Shown here: in pieces, positions 7,968 to 16,749 of the stretch | Layout: every line of letters starts with the position of its first letter | Position numbering within the stretch: position 1 is the first letter of the stretch | Source: Blastococcus sp. CT_GayMR19 | Lineage (GTDB): Bacteria; Actinomycetota; Actinomycetes; Mycobacteriales; Geodermatophilaceae | DNA: 51,979 bases | NCBI RefSeq assembly: GCF_004570385.1 | Contig: NZ_SPQL01000021.1 | Location: 1-51,979 of the forward strand | Direction of reading: 5' to 3' | Translations under genes and position numbers: made by a program | Notes under the pieces: generated by a model | Databases searched by the model: none | Told to the model about the DNA's origin: nothing | The model's input: the letters and a program-made list of their open reading frames with translations, nothing else

Positions 7968-8969
7968 TCACGAGGGCCGGTCCAGCCGCTCGACGGCGCC
8001 GCTCATCGCCGAGCGCGTGATGGCCTCGAAGGCGCGGACGGTCGACCGGATCTCCGCCGTCGTCACCGGGTAGCTGCCCTCCCCCTCGATCGACGCGGCG
8101 AAGCGCTCCAGGTTGTCCCGCACCGCGGCGTTCGGGGCGACGACCCGCTCCTCCCGCTCGCCGCCCCGGCGCACCGTGGTGACGTCCCAGCCGGTGGGGT
8201 TCTCGGGATGGCTGCGGTCGCGGATCTCCATCCACCCCTCGGACCCGAGGACACAGATCCGGCCGATGAAAGGGGTGGTCAGGATGGCGGTGATGCTGGC
8301 CGTCGCACCGCCGTCGAAGCCGAGAGTGACCGACAGGGTGTCCCCGTTGCCGAACGTCGTGGCGCGGGTGGAGAGCCTCGCCCACACCTCGGTCGGCTCC
8401 CCGAGGATGCTGACGGCGAGGTCGACCAGGTGGATGCCGGTGGCCGACAGCGGCCCGACCGGGGCGAGCTCCGGGGACAGCCGCCAGTTGTCCGGCGGGA
8501 GCGACAGGAACTTGTCCTGGCTGAAGTTGCCCTCGAACACCAGCGGGATCCCGAATTCCCCCGACCGGCACCGCTCCTGCAGCTCCATCACGGCCGGCTC
8601 GAACCGCCGCTCGTGACCGATACCGAGCGCGACCCCGGCAGCCCGGACCGCGTCGAGGGCGATGTCGGCCTCGGCGACCGAGGTCGTGAACGGCTTCTCG
8701 CAGAACACGTGCTTGCCGGCCTCGGCGGCCGCCACGATCTGCTCCGCGTGGAATCGGTGCGGGGAGCACAGGAGCACCGCGTCGATGGCGGGGTCGCGGA
8801 GCGCCTCGGCCAGATCGGCCGTGACGGCCAGGCCCCGTTCGCGGGCCCACTCCCGACCAGCCGGCTCCGGATCCACCCCGAGGACCGGGCGGAGCCGCTC
8901 GCTGTCGGTCAGCAGCCCGACGATGGTGCGGCCCCACCAGCCCAGACCGACGACGGCTACGTCCAGCAA
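7968..8969 (-). CDS. Gfo/Idh/MocA family oxidoreductase
   Basis: A 333-residue NAD(P)-dependent dehydrogenase. It has an N-terminal Rossmann domain (VAVVGLGWWG), the EKPF motif of the family (GKHVFCEKPFTTS) and a C-terminal alpha/beta substrate domain. The start was set at TTG 8969: GGAGG lies five bases upstream and homology begins at the next residues (LLDVAVVGLG). Members act on sugars, cyclitols and related polyols or on cyclic diols. It lies in the middle of the leftward catabolic operon, 56 bases after the amidohydrolase. Confidence 0.9.
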   Translation of the reverse strand: MLDVAVVGLGWWGRTIVGLLTDSERLRPVLGVDPEPAGREWARERGLAVTADLAEALRDPAIDAVLLCSPHRFHAEQIVAAAEAGKHVFCEKPFTTSVAEADIALDAVRAAGVALGIGHERRFEPAVMELQERCRSGEFGIPLVFEGNFSQDKFLSLPPDNWRLSPELAPVGPLSATGIHLVDLAVSILGEPTEVWARLSTRATTFGNGDTLSVTLGFDGGATASITAILTTPFIGRICVLGSEGWMEIRDRSHPENPTGWDVTTVRRGGEREERVVAPNAAVRDNLERFAASIEGEGSYPVTTAEIRSTVRAFEAITRSAMSGAVERLDRPS

Positions 8970-9025
8970 CGGTTCCTCCCGGTCCTCGGGTGAATGGTCT
9001 CGGGTGGTGCGGTCCGTCCCGCGGA

Positions 9026-10036
9026 TCAGCCGTCGAGCTTGAGGAGCTTCGAGGCGGTCGCGCTGCGGATGAGCTCCTTGTCCTCGTCGCTGACTCCGCG
9101 GACGCCGTCGATCTGACCGAGCGGGTCGTAGTGGCCCATGTCGAAGGGGTAGTCGGTGCCGATGACGACGTGGTCGACGCCCATCTGCTGGATGAGGAAC
9201 TCCAGGTGCACCGAGTCGAACACCAGGCAGTCGACGAACACCTGCTTCAGATAGGTGCTCGGGGCCCGCGTGATGTGGTGGCGTCCCTCGGGGCGCTGCT
9301 CGTAGGAGTGGTCGATCCGGGAGGAGTAGAACGGCAGGAAGCCACCGCCATGGACCAGGACGAGCTTGAGGGCCGGGTGGTCCTCGAGCACGCCGCCGTG
9401 GATGATTCGGTTGATCGCGATCGTGGTGTCCAGCGGGTTGCCGATCACGTTGGTCATGTAGTACTTCTGCAGCCGCTGCCCGTGGGTGAAGCCGTTCGGG
9501 TGGAGCATGACCGGGACGTCGAGCTCCTCGGCCTTGGCGAAGAACGGACGGAAGCGGGGGTCGTCCAGGTCCAGGCCGAAGACGTTGGTGTTGATCTCCA
9601 CGCCGCGGAAGTTCAGCTCCCGGATGCAGTGCTCGAGCTCCTTGACCGCCGACGACACGTCCTGCAGGGGAACGGTGGCCAGGCCCACGAACCGGTCGGG
9701 GTTGTCCTCGACCATGGATGCGAGATTCTCGTTCTGCATCCGGGCGAGCTTCCGGCCGAGCTCGACGTCGGTCCAGTAGTAGTACTGCGGCGGCGCCACC
9801 GAGATGGCCTGCACGTCGATGCCCATGGCGTCCATGTCCGCGATCCGCACCGCGGGGTCGGTGGCCTTCGGGAAGATCGCCGCCGTGTGGCCGGCCTGGT
9901 ACTCGTTGGTCTCCTTGCCCGCCCAGAAGGAGAAGGGCTCGTACTCCGGCTCCATCAGGCCCTTGACCAGCTCGAGGCAGGCCGGGGTGACGACGTGGGC
10001 GTGGATGTCCACGGTGCGGCCGTTGGTCCCGCTCAT
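9026..10036 (-). CDS. Amidohydrolase family protein (ACMSD/resorcylate decarboxylase type)
   Basis: A 336-residue TIM-barrel protein of the amidohydrolase_2 group, which includes 2-amino-3-carboxymuconate semialdehyde decarboxylase and gamma-resorcylate decarboxylase. The metal-binding HxH is in VDIHAHVV near residue 11, a later His-containing strand reads LVLVHGGGFLP, and the catalytic Asp lies in GTDYPFDMG. The start ATG 10036 (MSGTNGRTVDIH) is where homology begins. It probably catalyses a non-oxidative decarboxylation or hydrolysis of a cyclic acid; substrate unknown. Confidence 0.9.
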   Translation of the reverse strand: MSGTNGRTVDIHAHVVTPACLELVKGLMEPEYEPFSFWAGKETNEYQAGHTAAIFPKATDPAVRIADMDAMGIDVQAISVAPPQYYYWTDVELGRKLARMQNENLASMVEDNPDRFVGLATVPLQDVSSAVKELEHCIRELNFRGVEINTNVFGLDLDDPRFRPFFAKAEELDVPVMLHPNGFTHGQRLQKYYMTNVIGNPLDTTIAINRIIHGGVLEDHPALKLVLVHGGGFLPFYSSRIDHSYEQRPEGRHHITRAPSTYLKQVFVDCLVFDSVHLEFLIQQMGVDHVVIGTDYPFDMGHYDPLGQIDGVRGVSDEDKELIRSATASKLLKLDG

Positions 10037-10074
10037 GGGTGGGGATGTCCTCTCGGTGGGGTGAACAGTGGTGG

Positions 10075-11394
10075 TCAGGATGTGGCGGCGTAGACGTCCG
10101 GCGCCCACGGGAGGCCGGCGCCGGCGTACTTCGCCGCCCGCACGTCGCCGGAGCGCGCGTGGCCCTCGAACAGCTCGATGCGCGACGCCCGTCCGCAGAG
10201 CTCACCGAGGGCCGCACTCGCTGCCCGGTCGGTGACCTCCTGGTAGGTGACCGTGCGGAGGTACTTCCCGACCCACAGGCCGCCGGTGTACCGAGCAGCG
10301 CCACGGGTGGGCAGGACGTGGTTGGTCCCGATGCACTTGTCCCCGTAGGAGACGCAGGTGCCCTCCCCCAGGAAGAGCGCACCGTAGTGGCGCATCTTCT
10401 CCAGGGCCTCGCGCGGCCGCTCGGTGAGGATCTGGACGTGCTCGCTGGCGAACTCGTCCGCCAGCCGGTAGGCCTCGTCCAGGTCGTCGACGACGTGCAC
10501 CTGCCCGTGGTCGCGCCACGCGGGGCCGGCCATGTCGTTGGTGGGCATGTCGGGGAGCAGCCGGTCGATGTGTGCCATCGCGGCGCGGGCGACGTCCTCC
10601 GACGTGGTGATCAGCACCGCCGGTGAGTCGGGACCGTGCTCGGCCTGGCTGAGCAGGTCGACGGCGACGACGAACGGGTCGGCAGCGTCGTCCGCGACGA
10701 CGAGGATCTCGGTCGGGCCGGCGAACAGGTCGATCCCCACCTCGCCGAACAGCTGACGCTTCGCCTCCGCCACGTAGGCGTTCCCCGGGCCGGCGAGGAG
10801 GTCGACCTTTCCGATGGTCTCGGTCCCCACGGCCATCGCGGCGATCGCCTGCACGCCGCCGAGCAGGAAGATGTCGTCGGCGCCGGCGAGGTGCATGGCT
10901 GCGATGGTCGCACCGGGGATCTCCCCCCGGATGGGCGGAGTGCAGGCCGTCACCCGCTCGACGCCGGCCACCTTCGCGGTCACGACGGTCATGTGCGCCG
11001 ATGCGGTCAGGGGGTAGCGCCCACCGGGGATGTAGGCCCCGGTGGCGGTGATGGGGAGATGCTTCTGCCCCAGGAACACGCCGGGCTGGGTCTCCACCTC
11101 GAACGCGCGCATCGACTCGAGCTGGTGCTGCGCGAAGGTCCGCACGTTGGCCTGCACGGTGCGCAGGTCGTCGAGGACCTCGGTCGGCACCGTCGCGACG
11201 ATCCGTTCGATCTCCTCGGGGCCGAGGCGGAAGCTCTCCGGCGACCAGTGGTCGAACTTCTCCGAGTAGTGGCGGACGGCGGCGTCGCCCCGCTGGCGCA
11301 CGTCCTCGATGACCCCGGCGACCACCTCGGCCACGTCGGATCGTTCCTGGCGCAGCGTCGCGTTGGACGCCGTCTGCTTCAGCTGCCGGCTCAT
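10075..11394 (-). CDS. Histidinol dehydrogenase-like NAD-dependent alcohol dehydrogenase
   Basis: A 439-residue HisD-family protein with the family's hallmarks: GAYIPGGRYPL, the DLFAGPTEILVVADD block, LSQAEHGPDSPA with Gln and His zinc ligands, and the catalytic Glu-His in ASEHVQI. The context is catabolic, not histidine biosynthesis, so it more likely belongs to the HisD-like enzymes that oxidise side-chain alcohols to acids, such as sulfopropanediol 3-dehydrogenase (HpsN). The divergent TauABC-type transporter would fit a sulfonate, but that is weak. ATG 11394 was preferred to ATG 11406 because GGAG lies six bases upstream. First gene of the leftward operon. Confidence 0.85.
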   Translation of the reverse strand: MSRQLKQTASNATLRQERSDVAEVVAGVIEDVRQRGDAAVRHYSEKFDHWSPESFRLGPEEIERIVATVPTEVLDDLRTVQANVRTFAQHQLESMRAFEVETQPGVFLGQKHLPITATGAYIPGGRYPLTASAHMTVVTAKVAGVERVTACTPPIRGEIPGATIAAMHLAGADDIFLLGGVQAIAAMAVGTETIGKVDLLAGPGNAYVAEAKRQLFGEVGIDLFAGPTEILVVADDAADPFVVAVDLLSQAEHGPDSPAVLITTSEDVARAAMAHIDRLLPDMPTNDMAGPAWRDHGQVHVVDDLDEAYRLADEFASEHVQILTERPREALEKMRHYGALFLGEGTCVSYGDKCIGTNHVLPTRGAARYTGGLWVGKYLRTVTYQEVTDRAASAALGELCGRASRIELFEGHARSGDVRAAKYAGAGLPWAPDVYAATS

Positions 11395-11423
11395 AGAGGA
11401 CTCCATGTCACGTCGGGATCACG

Positions 11424-11452
11424 ATCCTGTTGTGCATACCTAGTCATGTCAA
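11424..11452 (-). promoter_or_regulatory. Promoter of the hisD-like catabolic operon
   Basis: On the minus strand TTGACA (11452-11447) and CAGGAT (11429-11424) are separated by 17 bases, a near-consensus sigma-70-type promoter 30 bases before the start codon. An imperfect palindrome, GGATCACGATCC (11416-11427), covers the -10 region and could be an operator. Confidence 0.6.
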
Positions 11453-11523
11453 GGCCGCCGGGGGTCTTCCGTGGAGCTCGGCACCGTTCTCCGCCGCCAG
11501 GCACGGCAAAAGCGCAGGTCAGC

Positions 11524-11533
11524 TCGTATACGA
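11524..11533. promoter_or_regulatory. Palindromic operator-like site TCGTATACGA
   Basis: A perfect 10-bp palindrome in the divergent intergenic region. Its core CGTATACG recurs once more at 11628-11635. GTATAC-centred palindromes are typical of GntR-family operators. No GntR gene is present in the window; the LacI regulator at 17101 is the nearest candidate regulator but usually prefers CG-centred sites. Confidence 0.4.
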
Positions 11534-11591
11534 CCGCGCAGCCTCCGGGTAGCAGCGGAGAGCACGATCTGATGACGACACCAGGGACTGC

Positions 11592-11621
11592 TTGACGTAT
11601 TCATGTGCGGGGAGGCACAGT
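11592..11621 (+). promoter_or_regulatory. Putative promoter of the TauABC-type transporter operon
   Basis: TTGACG (11592-11597) is followed after 18 bases by CACAGT (11616-11621), a moderate -35/-10 pair. The expected start of transcription falls at or inside the second CGTATACG box (11628-11635), which would suit repression. Confidence 0.4.
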
Positions 11622-11627
11622 GCCGCC

Positions 11628-11635
11628 CGTATACG
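11628..11635. promoter_or_regulatory. Second CGTATACG operator-like box
   Basis: The same 8-bp palindrome as in 11525-11532, 103 bases downstream of it and just after the putative -10 of the transporter promoter. The wider context CCCGTATACGTGGG is partly symmetric. The pair may form a repression loop. Confidence 0.4.
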
Positions 11636-11717
11636 TGGGCTGGATCACACCAGTTCCCGCAGCACATGGCTTCACCCATGCAGGACGCGGTGTGCGTCCC
11701 ACGAGAGAGGCAGGAAC

Positions 11718-12794
11718 ATGGGGATCACCTCAGGGGGCACGCGGGCGGGACGGCTGCGTTGTGTGGCCGGGCTCGCCGTGCTCGCGGTTACGGCGTCGGC
11801 GTGCGCATCGGGCGGTGGCTCAGGCCAGGTAGCCGGCGAGGCCGAGGACGCCAACGGCGTCGTCAACATGGTCATGGCGCCGGACGCGGTCTGGAAGTGG
11901 CTCGACGACAACGGCATCAAGCAGGAGATGGAGGAGGAGGCCGGCATCCAGGTCCTCACCTCCTCGTCCTGGGACGAGTTCGGCGTCTTCGCCGGCGGCC
12001 ACGCCGACGTCGTCTCCGCGGCCACCTACGAGGCACCCGACCTCGCCGACGCCATCAAGGAGCCGGCCGCCGTCTTCGGGCGGTACAACGCCGACCGCAG
12101 CCTGCTCGGCGTGGCTCCCGGCTCCCCGTACCAGGACCTCTGCGACCTGGAGGGCAAGAAGATCGCCACCTTCACCGCGGTCAGCATCACGCTGGTGTGG
12201 GGCATGTACGCCAAGGAGATGTGCGGCCTCGACCTGAAGGCCGGCGGCGGTGACTACGAGCTCGTCGTCACCGACATCCAGAACCTCGGCGACCTGGTCG
12301 CGCGCGGTGACGCCGACGCCTGCCTGTGCCTGCCCGACTTCGCCCTGCCGCAGCTCGTTGCGGGCACCGTCACGCCGCTGTACGAGGGCAAGTCGGCCGC
12401 GCAGCTGTGGTCGGAGAACTTCGGCAGCAACCCCGACGACATCACGCACCCGCAGACCAACGTCTTCGTGGCCCGTGAGGCCTGGGTCGAGAAGAACCCC
12501 GAGGAGGCGGCCTTCCTCCTGGCGCTCTGGGAGCGCGGTCTGGAGGAGTGGCGGGCGAACCGGGACGAGATCATCTCGACCTACCCCGAGGACTTCGGCG
12601 TCACCTCCCCCGAGGAGCAGGCCTACCTCATCAACCACCTCGACACGGTCTACGACTGGTACGTCGACTCGGTGTACCTCGAGGACCAGTGGGTGAGCGA
12701 GGAGAAGGAGATCTTCGAGTTCATGCGCGAGACCGGCTTCATGGAGAAGGACGTCGAAGACCCGGTGTTCACCACCGTCGAGCCCACCTCCTGA
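11718..12794 (+). CDS. ABC transporter substrate-binding lipoprotein (nitrate/sulfonate/taurine type)
   Basis: A 358-residue extracytoplasmic solute-binding protein. The N-terminus has a positive stretch, a hydrophobic segment and a lipobox ending at C29 (VTASAC), so it is a membrane-anchored lipoprotein. The rest resembles the SsuA/TauA/NrtA (NMT1-like) group. The start ATG 11718 has AGGAAC just upstream and gives a complete signal peptide. Two permeases and an ATPase follow in the same direction. The ligand cannot be assigned; this group binds sulfonates, nitrate, pyrimidine precursors and aromatic acids. Confidence 0.9.
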   Translation: MGITSGGTRAGRLRCVAGLAVLAVTASACASGGGSGQVAGEAEDANGVVNMVMAPDAVWKWLDDNGIKQEMEEEAGIQVLTSSSWDEFGVFAGGHADVVSAATYEAPDLADAIKEPAAVFGRYNADRSLLGVAPGSPYQDLCDLEGKKIATFTAVSITLVWGMYAKEMCGLDLKAGGGDYELVVTDIQNLGDLVARGDADACLCLPDFALPQLVAGTVTPLYEGKSAAQLWSENFGSNPDDITHPQTNVFVAREAWVEKNPEEAAFLLALWERGLEEWRANRDEIISTYPEDFGVTSPEEQAYLINHLDTVYDWYVDSVYLEDQWVSEEKEIFEFMRETGFMEKDVEDPVFTTVEPTS

Positions 12795-12823
12795 TCCCGA
12801 CCGTCCAAAGGGGGACGTGACTC

Positions 12824-13678
12824 ATGTCGAATCCCGTGATCGAGGCGCCCCCCACGGCGCCGGCGGTCACCTGGCAGGAGGGCGAGCAGCTCGCCCGCCG
12901 TGCGTCCTCGCGACGCAGGGCGAAGCGGCTCGTCCTCCTGGCAGCCGGATGGGTAGCGATGCTGCTCGTCTGGAACGTGGCCGCGTACTACCTCCCGGCG
13001 GGGGTCCTTCCCTCCCCCCTCGAGGTGCTGATCGTCATGTGGGAGATCGTCGCCAGCGGTGCCTTTGCGGCGAACTTCTTCGCCAGCGTCGGCAAGACGT
13101 TCGTCGGGTTCCTGGTGGCTATCGCCGTGGGTGCCCCGATCGGCTATCTCATGGGCCGGTACACCTACTGGCGGGCGTTCTTCCACGACGGCGTGACCGT
13201 GGCGGGCACCATCCCCGCGCTGACCTACGCCGTCCTGTCGCTGATCATCTTCGGGATCTCCGACCTCGGGCCGATCCTGTCGGTCGCCCTGGTCTCGGTG
13301 CCCTACATCGCGATCAACGTCGCGGAGGGCGTCCGGGGTGTCGACCAGTCGCTGGTCAAGATGAGCCAGGCGTTCGGGCGTTCGCCCCAGCAGATCCGCC
13401 GGGACGTCTTCATCCCCACCCTGGTGCCGTACATCTTCGCCGCGATCCGCATGTCCTTCGCGGTCGCCTGGAAGGTCGAGGCGCTCACCGAGGTGTTCGG
13501 CGGCACGAACGGCGTCGGCTTCCAGATCCGCAGCGAGTACCAGCTGTTCAACATCGACGGTGTGCTGGCGTGGATGTGCCTGTTCATCGTCTTCATGCTG
13601 ATCATCGAGCGCCTGGTGCTGCGCCAGTTCGAGAACCGCGTCCTGGCCTGGCGGCCCGAGGAGAGGGTGGGCCGATGA
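12824..13678 (+). CDS. ABC transporter permease (SsuC/TauC type)
   Basis: A 284-residue inner-membrane protein with about six hydrophobic helices. The first starts near residue 36 (LVLLAAGWVAMLLVWNVAAY). The cytoplasmic EAA-type loop that contacts the ATPase is in the region MSQAFGRSPQQIRRDVFIPT. It begins 29 bases after the binding-protein gene and overlaps the next permease as ATGA. It works with that permease as a heterodimeric channel. Confidence 0.92.
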   Translation: MSNPVIEAPPTAPAVTWQEGEQLARRASSRRRAKRLVLLAAGWVAMLLVWNVAAYYLPAGVLPSPLEVLIVMWEIVASGAFAANFFASVGKTFVGFLVAIAVGAPIGYLMGRYTYWRAFFHDGVTVAGTIPALTYAVLSLIIFGISDLGPILSVALVSVPYIAINVAEGVRGVDQSLVKMSQAFGRSPQQIRRDVFIPTLVPYIFAAIRMSFAVAWKVEALTEVFGGTNGVGFQIRSEYQLFNIDGVLAWMCLFIVFMLIIERLVLRQFENRVLAWRPEERVGR

Positions 13679-14493
13679 CCGCGACGGCAACGCAACGCCG
13701 ATCGTCGGAGGAGCAGGCGTCGGGGACGTCGGCCTGGCGGCGGAGGGTCACCTCCGAGCCCGCGGCCCGCGTCACCTTCTACATCACGGCCTTCCTGATC
13801 TGGGTCGGACTGGCCGCGATGTTCGTCCGGGTACCGGGGCCGGCCGCCGTGACGGCCTCCCTGGTCAAGGAGTTCTCCCGCGGGGAGGTGTTCAGCAACT
13901 TCGCCGACACCTTCTACCGCTTCGCGGTCGGCGTCTTCCTGTCCGTGGTGGTGGGGCTCGCGATCGGCGTGATCATGGGCATGTCCGGCCTGGCCCGCGC
14001 CTTCTTCGAGAGCCCGGTCCTGGTCGGTCTGTCCATCCCGGCCATCATCTGGGCGTTCCTGACGGTGATGTGGTTCGGGTTCGGGGACACGTCGCCCATC
14101 GTGACGACGTTCCTCACCGCGGTCCCGTTCGTGATCATCAACGTCGCCCAGGGCGTCCAGGGAGTCTCGCGGGACCTCCGGGACATGTCGTCGTCGTACG
14201 GGGTGCCGCTCGGCCGTAGGGTCAAGGACCTGATCCTGCCGGCGGTCGCGGGCTACGTCCTGGCCGGTGTCCGCTTCGCGGTCATCATCGGCTGGAACGG
14301 CGTCCTCCTCGCGGAGTGGTTCGGCGGCTCCGGGGGCGCCGGCTTCCGGGCCCGCTACTGGTACGACGCCAACCAGTTCGCCGGGTTCGCGGCGTGGGTG
14401 ATCCTGTTCGTGATCGTGATCGTCGTGCTCGACCAGCTCCTCTTCGAGCGGGCCGCACGCCGGGCGTTCCGCTGGCGCGACGCCGGCCACTGA
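13675..14493 (+). CDS. ABC transporter permease (SsuC/TauC type), second subunit
   Basis: A 272-residue membrane protein with six predicted helices and the EAA-like loop (MSSSYGVPLGRRVKDLILP). The start ATG 13675 overlaps the stop of the first permease; the longer open frame upstream is only the shifted frame of that gene. Two dissimilar TauC-type permeases in one system imply a heterodimer, less common for this family than a homodimer. Confidence 0.92.
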   Translation: MTATATQRRSSEEQASGTSAWRRRVTSEPAARVTFYITAFLIWVGLAAMFVRVPGPAAVTASLVKEFSRGEVFSNFADTFYRFAVGVFLSVVVGLAIGVIMGMSGLARAFFESPVLVGLSIPAIIWAFLTVMWFGFGDTSPIVTTFLTAVPFVIINVAQGVQGVSRDLRDMSSSYGVPLGRRVKDLILPAVAGYVLAGVRFAVIIGWNGVLLAEWFGGSGGAGFRARYWYDANQFAGFAAWVILFVIVIVVLDQLLFERAARRAFRWRDAGH

Positions 14494-14510
14494 CGCCCGT
14501 ACCGAGTTGC

Positions 14511-14538
14511 GGGGGCGCCGCGTCCGCGCGGCGCCCCC
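14511..14538. terminator. Strong GC hairpin between permease and ATPase genes
   Basis: A perfect 12-bp stem (14511-14522 with 14527-14538) closes on TCCG, a stable tetraloop sequence. There is no U tract. Because the ATPase gene follows in the same direction, partial termination or mRNA stabilisation that lowers ATPase relative to permease output is the likely role. Confidence 0.55.
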
Positions 14539-14594
14539 ATCCCTCCAGCTCGCCAGCACGTTCCTCCCAGGGACGCACACCGAGAGGCAATGAC

Positions 14595-15359
14595 ATGGCC
14601 GTCCTGACGGTGAAAGACCTCTACAAGACATTCGGCGCCGGCACGCCCCGCGCCAACCGGGTGCTCGACAACATCTCCTTCGACGTCCGCGGCCAGACCT
14701 TCGTCTCCATCGTGGGCCCGTCCGGCTGCGGCAAGAGCACGCTGCTCAACATCATCTCCGGTGTGGAGACCCACACCTCGGGGCAGATCTCGGTCACCAG
14801 CGACGACGGCAAGCCGGCCCGTATGGGCTACGTCTTCCAGGACCCGCGCCTGCTCCCGTGGCGATCGGTCCGCAAGAACATGCTCTACGTCCAGGACCAG
14901 GCCGACGACGAGACCAACCGCCGGGTCGACAAGTACCTCGACATGGTCGGCCTCGGGAAGCACGGCGACTTCTGGCCGGGCCAGCTCTCGGGCGGCATGC
15001 AGCAGCGCGTCGGCATCGCCCGTGCGTTCGCCGTCGAGCCCGACCTGCTGATCATGGACGAGCCGTTCAGCCACCTGGACGCGATCACCGCACGGGCTCT
15101 GCGCGAGCAGCTGCAGGACATCTGGTCGCAGTCGAAGAAGACCGTCGTCTTCGTCACCCACGACGTCGTCGAGGCCGTGGAGCTCTCGGACCGGATCATC
15201 GTGCTGCAGCCCGGCGGCAAGATCTTCGAGGACATCACGATCGACCTTCCCCGGCCCCGCCGGCAGACCGATCCCGCCGTGGCCACCCTGCAGGCCGAGG
15301 TCCTCGCCCGGCTCGAGCGCATGAAGGGCATGGCGCCGCAGGTCTCCGCTGCGCCCTGA
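14595..15359 (+). CDS. ABC transporter ATP-binding protein (SsuB/TauB type)
   Basis: A 254-residue cytoplasmic ATPase energising the two preceding permeases. It has Walker A GPSGCGKST near residue 41, a Q-loop in VFQDPRLLPW, signature LSGGMQQR, Walker B LLIMDEPFSHLD and the H-loop in VFVTHDV. The start ATG 14595 begins directly at the domain (MAVLTVKDLYKTFG). A 101-base gap with a strong hairpin separates it from the permease gene. Confidence 0.95.
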   Translation: MAVLTVKDLYKTFGAGTPRANRVLDNISFDVRGQTFVSIVGPSGCGKSTLLNIISGVETHTSGQISVTSDDGKPARMGYVFQDPRLLPWRSVRKNMLYVQDQADDETNRRVDKYLDMVGLGKHGDFWPGQLSGGMQQRVGIARAFAVEPDLLIMDEPFSHLDAITARALREQLQDIWSQSKKTVVFVTHDVVEAVELSDRIIVLQPGGKIFEDITIDLPRPRRQTDPAVATLQAEVLARLERMKGMAPQVSAAP

Positions 15360-15398
15360 CATCTCTCGGGCGTCGTCCTACTGACTGCGGAGCGCTCA

Positions 15399-15426
15399 TT
15401 GCTTATCGGGAGGACGCCGGTAACAT
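15399..15426 (+). promoter_or_regulatory. Putative promoter of the OsmC-domain gene
   Basis: TTGCTT (15399-15404) and TAACAT (15421-15426) are 16 bases apart, in the one AT-richer patch of the 196-base gap. The gene may therefore be transcribed independently of the transporter. A CACTCC/GGAGTG inverted repeat lies between promoter and gene (about 15490-15514). Confidence 0.45.
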
Positions 15427-15555
15427 CGACGTGAATGCATACGCAGTCACGCTGTCTGCCCAATGGGGTTGCTGCCTCACTTCCGAGAGCCACTCCTTCC
15501 GCTCCCAGGAGTGCCCAGCGCGCCCCGCGTCCGGGCTCCGACAGAAGGAGATTCC

Positions 15556-16749
15556 GTGGTCGACAGAGCGCCCAACCTGCTCGGGAACGACGCGCGTCCC
15601 CGGTTCTTCCCCGTGGCGGATCCTGGCGATCTCGGCCTGACCCCGCCGCCGGACCGGCACGGGACGGCGGTGCGGGTCTGGGCCAGATCGCTGGCCGGGA
15701 TGCAGAAGGAGGTCCTGGTCTCCACCACCCTCGGGGATCCCGCCTGGCGCCTGGTCAGCGACGAGGGGAGCGATCTCAACGGCTACGACGAGGGACCGTT
15801 CCCGCTGGGGCACATGGCTGCCGGGATGGTCGCCTCGTACACGAACGAGCTCGTGGCGCTGGCGCACCAGCGTGGGATCGAGCTGCGCGACCTGCGGCTG
15901 ACCTTGGACAACTACTACACGATGGAAGGCTCCGCCCTCCGCGGGACCATGATCGGGGGTGCGCTCCCACCCGAGCTGTCGCTGGAGTGCACCTCGGATC
16001 TCGATGCCGACGGTCTGCGTGGCCTGGTCTCCGATGCGGTGCATGCCTCGCCGGTCAACGCGCTGCTCCGCCAGGCACTCGTCAGTGCCTTCACGCTGAC
16101 CGTCAACGGCGAGCGTGGCGACCCGGGTCGCGTGCCCGAGCTGGGCAGCGACTGTCCTCCTGACCCCGACGGCAGCTTCGTCGAGGCTCGAGTGGCCTCG
16201 AGCGAGGTGTCGCAGCCGCTCGTGGAGCTCCTGCCAGAGCCCGCATCGGACGACGCCGGTGACGGCGGCGGTCTGACGGAGACGCAGAACCGACGCCTCC
16301 ACGTCCGCGCGGTGTGCACGATCCGGGACGACGGCGTCAAGGAGATCACCGCACACCTGCGCAGGCCCGCGGGCGCGCTCTTCCGCTTCCTGTCCGACGA
16401 ACCCGCCGGTCCCGGCCGGCCCGCCCGAGCCCCGGACGCCGCAAGCTACGTCGCGGCAGGTATCGCCTTCTGTTTCATGACCCAGTTCGGCCGGTACGCG
16501 GCGATCACCAAGAAGAAGCTCGAGACGTACCGCCTGGTCCAGGACCTGCACCTGCCGATGGGCGGCGCCTCGGGCGCCACGGGCACGGCCGGCAACGCCG
16601 ACCCGGTGGAGACGCACGTCTACCTGGAGACACCGCACGGCCACGAATTCGGTCAGCTGGCCCTGGCCATGAGCGAGCAGACCTGTTTCCTCCACGCGGT
16701 CTGCCGCACGGCCCTCAAGACCCGGATCCGTGTGCTCGCCCGGAGGTGA
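15556..16749 (+). CDS. Double OsmC-like domain protein
   Basis: A 397-residue protein with two consecutive OsmC/Ohr-type domains, the fold of peroxide- and hydroperoxide-reducing proteins with paired cysteines. The second domain has the Cys-containing helix AAGIAFCFMTQF and a later Cys pair region (EQTCFLHAVC). The equivalent helix of the first domain (GHMAAGMVASY) has Met instead of Cys, so it may have lost activity. The GTG start 15556 has AAGGAG five bases upstream and begins VVDRAPNLLGN. It sits between the transporter and its LacI regulator; its role in the pathway is unknown. Confidence 0.8.
   Translation: MVDRAPNLLGNDARPRFFPVADPGDLGLTPPPDRHGTAVRVWARSLAGMQKEVLVSTTLGDPAWRLVSDEGSDLNGYDEGPFPLGHMAAGMVASYTNELVALAHQRGIELRDLRLTLDNYYTMEGSALRGTMIGGALPPELSLECTSDLDADGLRGLVSDAVHASPVNALLRQALVSAFTLTVNGERGDPGRVPELGSDCPPDPDGSFVEARVASSEVSQPLVELLPEPASDDAGDGGGLTETQNRRLHVRAVCTIRDDGVKEITAHLRRPAGALFRFLSDEPAGPGRPARAPDAASYVAAGIAFCFMTQFGRYAAITKKKLETYRLVQDLHLPMGGASGATGTAGNADPVETHVYLETPHGHEFGQLALAMSEQTCFLHAVCRTALKTRIRVLARR

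Noticed and set aside
10075-11394. Histidine-biosynthesis hisD
   Set aside because: No other his genes are near and all neighbours are catabolic; the sequence is HisD-like but diverged.
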